64,000 nt of DNA. Source: Exiguobacterium sp. J17977 (GTDB taxonomy: Bacteria > Bacillota > Bacilli > Exiguobacteriales > Exiguobacteriaceae). Position 1 is the first letter of the stretch; every line of letters begins with the position of its first letter. The notes under the pieces are model-generated. The model was not told the DNA's origin. It saw only the letters and a list, made by a program, of their open reading frames with translations, and did no database searches. Made by a program: the position numbers and the translations under genes. Location: contig NZ_JAEQBB010000004.1 of assembly GCF_018616375.1 (NCBI RefSeq), forward strand, positions 292,538-356,537, in the 5' to 3' direction. Positions 61,355-64,000 of the stretch are shown here, piece by piece.

Positions 61355-62071
61355 TTATTTGTTGCCGTTTTGAAGATCATGCTTCAAGTTGTTCAATTCT
61401 TGTTTCGACTCATCGTCGAGCAAGTCTTTCACGGGGGCCTCGAAATCTGACTCATAGTCTTCCGACTGGTCACGGTTGCTCGTTGCGTTTTGTTTGTTAG
61501 CTGTCGATTTCGCCGCGTTTGATTTGCTTGCGTTCGGTTTGCTGTCTGTTTGTTTCGGTTTATCTGTCGACGTCTCTGACTTCGACGACTCGTTCGACTC
61601 ATTTGAGGCTTTCGCTTCGTTCGAATCCTTTGCTTCGTTCGACTGCTCTTCTGAAGCCTTGTCGAGTTGCTCTTTCACTTCGGCTTCCGCCTCCGCTACG
61701 AGTTGATCAGCTTTCTCCATCGCCTCTTCGATTGACAACTCGTCTTCATCGACTTGTTGTTTCAATTCAGCCGCTTCACGAGCCTTGTCTTTGACGAGGT
61801 TCAAGACTGGAGCCGCTTTATCGCTCGCTACTTTAATCCATTCGCCGACGACCGGTTCAGCTTTCTCACGAACTTCTTTCGACTTGACGGTCAAGCGCTC
61901 ACGCGACGTCGCCGTCTTCTCGTCCAGGTATGTCCGTACTTCACGTCCACTCTTCGGTGATGTGAGGAGCGCAACAGCCGCACCGATGACGCCGCCGAGG
62001 ACGACGCCTGCTAAAAACCCACCGCTTGATTGTTGTTCATTCGTATATGTCTTGTTCTTGTCGTATGTCAT
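61355..62071 (-). CDS. ytxH: YtxH-domain membrane protein
   Basis: A 238-residue general-stress type protein. One membrane segment (about 17-37, GGFLAGVVLGGVIGAAVALL) is followed by the YtxH signature LTSPKSGREVR, a helical region (45-135), and a long low-complexity Asn/Ser/Glu/Lys-rich tail (about 135-200), longer than in Bacillus YtxH. The function is unknown; a role in envelope stress is assumed from relatives. AAGGAGGA precedes ATG 62071. Confidence 0.9.
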   Translation of the reverse strand: MTYDKNKTYTNEQQSSGGFLAGVVLGGVIGAAVALLTSPKSGREVRTYLDEKTATSRERLTVKSKEVREKAEPVVGEWIKVASDKAAPVLNLVKDKAREAAELKQQVDEDELSIEEAMEKADQLVAEAEAEVKEQLDKASEEQSNEAKDSNEAKASNESNESSKSETSTDKPKQTDSKPNASKSNAAKSTANKQNATSNRDQSEDYESDFEAPVKDLLDDESKQELNNLKHDLQNGNK

Positions 62072-62093
62072 CGTTAGTTCCTCCTTGTGATGG

Positions 62094-62612
62094 TTATGAT
62101 TTGATTGTATCGTCTGTCGCAATCAATCCTGGTGAGACCGTAGTCGGTTCTTGTTTACGGTCCCGACGGCCGCGACGACGTGATGGTCGTTCGTCTGAAG
62201 ACGTTTCGGTTTTGTTTTTCTTGAATAATTCTACAGCGACCGACCCCCAACGTACCGCTTGAGCGATCTGTTCTTTATTCTCGTCCGCTGCCACGTGAAC
62301 AGAAGAAGAAACCGTTCGTACCGACTCTGTCACTTCGTTGAGTGACGTGCCGAGCTCATCAAGGGCGTGTGCCACCGGTGCGAGCAATTCTGTTTTCTCT
62401 TCGACGTTATCTACGAGACGGTTCGTCTTATGTAAGAGCGCCGTCACTTCCATTGTGATTCCGTCTAATTGACGTTCTAAGTTTTCAGTCGTATTGGCGA
62501 CGCTGCCGAGTGTCCGATTGACGTTCGACAAGACACGTGCCAAGAAAAATACGAGTACGACAAATGCGAGTGCTGCGACGAGCCCTGCAATGCCTCCTAA
62601 TGTGATTTCCAT
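62094..62612 (-). CDS. ytxG: DUF948 protein (YtxG-like)
   Basis: A 172-residue protein with an N-terminal membrane helix (about 5-27, LGGIAGLVAALAFVVLVFFLARVL) and a DUF948 coiled-coil region (28-110) resembling chemoreceptor-type helices, then a basic tail. In B. subtilis YtxG is a stress protein encoded with YtxH, as here. AGGAGG lies 9 bases before the ATG, and a TATAAT box near 62645-62655 is the likely -10. Confidence 0.9.
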   Translation of the reverse strand: MEITLGGIAGLVAALAFVVLVFFLARVLSNVNRTLGSVANTTENLERQLDGITMEVTALLHKTNRLVDNVEEKTELLAPVAHALDELGTSLNEVTESVRTVSSSVHVAADENKEQIAQAVRWGSVAVELFKKNKTETSSDERPSRRRGRRDRKQEPTTVSPGLIATDDTIKS

Positions 62613-62784
62613 GCATCCATTCCTCCTATTCGGTAATATGGTGATTTCATTATAGCACCATTATGACTCAAAAGATTTGTCACAACCGTTTTCGCCATCC
62701 GGTCTGATTATTCCTTTACCCGTTTTTATGTTTTCGATTACACTAAAATAGAAATAAATTTAAAAAAGTTAAAGGGGTGTTCGT

Positions 62785-63897
62785 ATGAGAGATCCAAGAA
62801 TCACGCAACTCGCTGATGGATTAATCAATTATTCAGTCGAATTGAAGCCGGGGGAACGTGTTCTGATTGAAAATTTCGGCGTCGAGGAATCGCTCGTCGA
62901 AGCGCTCGTCGAAAAGGCGTATGAGGCCGGGGGGCATCCGTTCGTCTTATTGAAAGAGAGCCGCATCTTGCGCAAGCTTTACATGGGAGCGAGCCGGGAA
63001 CAGCTCGAACTCATGGCCGATATCGAACGCAAACAGATGCAAGCGATGGACGCTTATATCGGGCTTCGTGCCGGTGACAACATCAACGAACTGTCAGACG
63101 TACCGGCCGAGCAACAAAAACTCGTCGGGGCGACTATCGGTAAAATGCATACCGAGGACCGCGTCAAAGGAACGAGATGGGTCGTGCTCCGTTATCCATC
63201 GCCGTCGATGGCACAACTCGCCGGTAAATCGACCGAGGCGTTCGAAGACTTCTATTTCAACGTCTGCACACTCGACTACGGGAAGATGGACCGGGCCATG
63301 GATGCGCTCGTCAGCCTCATGAATGAGACCGACCGCGTCACGATTAAAGGGCCAGGGACTGACCTCACGTTCTCGATTAAAGACATCCCGGCTATCAAGT
63401 GTTCTGGCCAAATGAATATCCCGGACGGTGAAGTGTTCACAGCGCCGGTTAAAGATTCAATCAACGGTGTCATCACGTACAACACGCCGTCACCGTATCA
63501 CGGCTTCACGTTCGAGAACGTCTCGTTGACGTTCAAAGATGGAAAGATCGTCGACGCGACAGCGAACGACACGGACCGAATCAATGAAGTGTTCAACACA
63601 GACGAAGGGGCACGTTTTGTCGGCGAGTTCGCCATCGGCGTCAACCCGTACATCCAACATCCGATGAAGGATATCTTGTTCGACGAGAAAATCGACGGCA
63701 GTTTCCACTTCACACCGGGTCAGGCGTATGACGACGCCTATAACGGCAACAACTCGTCAATCCATTGGGACCTTGTCAATATCCAACGCCCTGATTACGG
63801 CGGCGGTGAGATTTGGTTCGATGACGTCTTGATTCGTAAGGACGGTCGTTTCGTCGTCGACTCGCTCTTGCCACTCAACCCAGAGAACTTGAAATAA
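62785..63897 (+). CDS. M29 family aminopeptidase (AmpS/PepS-like)
   Basis: A 370-residue metallo-aminopeptidase that removes N-terminal residues using two metals. It starts MRDPRITQLADGLINYSVELKPGERVLIE. Candidate ligands lie in the C-terminal half: Glu in GARFVGEFAIG, His in GSFHFTPGQAY, His in NNSSIHWDLV and Asp in IWFDDVLIRKDG. It is shorter than the usual ~410 residues, mainly in the middle, but the signatures are kept. AAAGGGG precedes the ATG. It is transcribed alone and ends with two tandem hairpins. Confidence 0.92.
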   Translation: MRDPRITQLADGLINYSVELKPGERVLIENFGVEESLVEALVEKAYEAGGHPFVLLKESRILRKLYMGASREQLELMADIERKQMQAMDAYIGLRAGDNINELSDVPAEQQKLVGATIGKMHTEDRVKGTRWVVLRYPSPSMAQLAGKSTEAFEDFYFNVCTLDYGKMDRAMDALVSLMNETDRVTIKGPGTDLTFSIKDIPAIKCSGQMNIPDGEVFTAPVKDSINGVITYNTPSPYHGFTFENVSLTFKDGKIVDATANDTDRINEVFNTDEGARFVGEFAIGVNPYIQHPMKDILFDEKIDGSFHFTPGQAYDDAYNGNNSSIHWDLVNIQRPDYGGGEIWFDDVLIRKDGRFVVDSLLPLNPENLK

Positions 63898-63904
63898 CAA
63901 AAAC

Positions 63905-63979
63905 AAGCGTGCCGATGGCGGCACGCTTCAGGCTGTTGACGAACCAAATCGCCCATCGCGATTTGGTTCGTCTTTTTTT
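63905..63979 (+). terminator. Tandem hairpins, second a strong terminator
   Basis: AAGCGTGCCG-ATGG-CGGCACGCTT lacks a T tract; ten bases later GACGAACCAAATCGC / GCGATTTGGTTCGTC is followed by seven T residues. The last 21 bases of the window hold nothing recognisable. Confidence 0.92.
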
Positions 63980-64000
63980 GTGTTCCATGTGCTCGAGGCG

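Overview
The window is an ordinary, densely packed stretch of a low-to-mid GC Firmicutes chromosome. Gene order closely follows the Bacillus subtilis blocks infC-rpmI-rplT-ysdA / thrS-dnaI-dnaB-nrdR-speD-gapB / coaE-mutM-polA-phoR-phoP-mdh-icd-citZ-ytwI-pyk-pfkA-accA-accD-dnaE / nrnA-ytpI-ytoI / ackA-ytxK-tpx-nadK-ezrA-ytsP-rpsD-tyrS-acsA-acuABC-ccpA-aroA-ytxHG. Base composition, codon use and protein sequences point to a Bacillales member close to Exiguobacterium (inference; no rRNA is present to prove it). No sporulation gene appears in the segments where Bacillus carries some. I see no prophage, IS element, CRISPR array, tRNA or rRNA.

Layout. 1-4.7 kb: end of a TrmH-type RNA methyltransferase, M42 aminopeptidase, dUTPase-like protein, YsdA, then the infC-rpmI-rplT operon with an L20 leader and a probable AUU start for infC. 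4.7-12 kb: thrS with T-box, primosome genes dnaI/dnaB, nrdR, speD and gluconeogenic gapB. 12-26.5 kb: a degenerate M50-like membrane protein, coaE, mutM, polA, phoPR, then TCA and glycolysis genes (mdh, icd, citZ, pyk, pfkA). 26.5-36.5 kb: accDA with a FadR-type regulator, dnaE, nrnA, ytoI and an Xaa-Pro peptidase. 36.5-40.5 kb is the most strain-variable part: phosphoesterase, SDR, universal stress protein, class C beta-lactamase-like protein and a secreted 3D-domain protein. 40.9-64 kb: acetate metabolism (ackA, acsA, acuABC), redox genes (tpx, msrC), nadK, ezrA, rpsD with leader, a RelP-type alarmone synthetase, tyrS with T-box, a class A PBP, ccpA, aroA, ytxGH and an M29 aminopeptidase.

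Theme. The window holds ccpA and a large part of its likely regulon. cre-like sites lie at the promoters of gapB, citZ, pfkA-pyk and acuABC/acsA. Their positions fit repression of gluconeogenesis, TCA entry and acetate assimilation, and possible activation of glycolysis. A FadR-type operator sits just downstream of the extended -10 of the gntR-accD-accA cluster, suggesting dedicated control of malonyl-CoA synthesis. Four RNA leaders (L20, two T-boxes, S4 rpsD) control translation genes. I found no clearly new multi-gene system. The most unusual points are several conserved proteins with missing key residues (M50-like HQxxH, SDR without Tyr, DnaI without zinc cysteines, DnaE with a broken PHP motif, AccD with a shortened zinc knuckle) and a few unexplained palindromes and leader structures.
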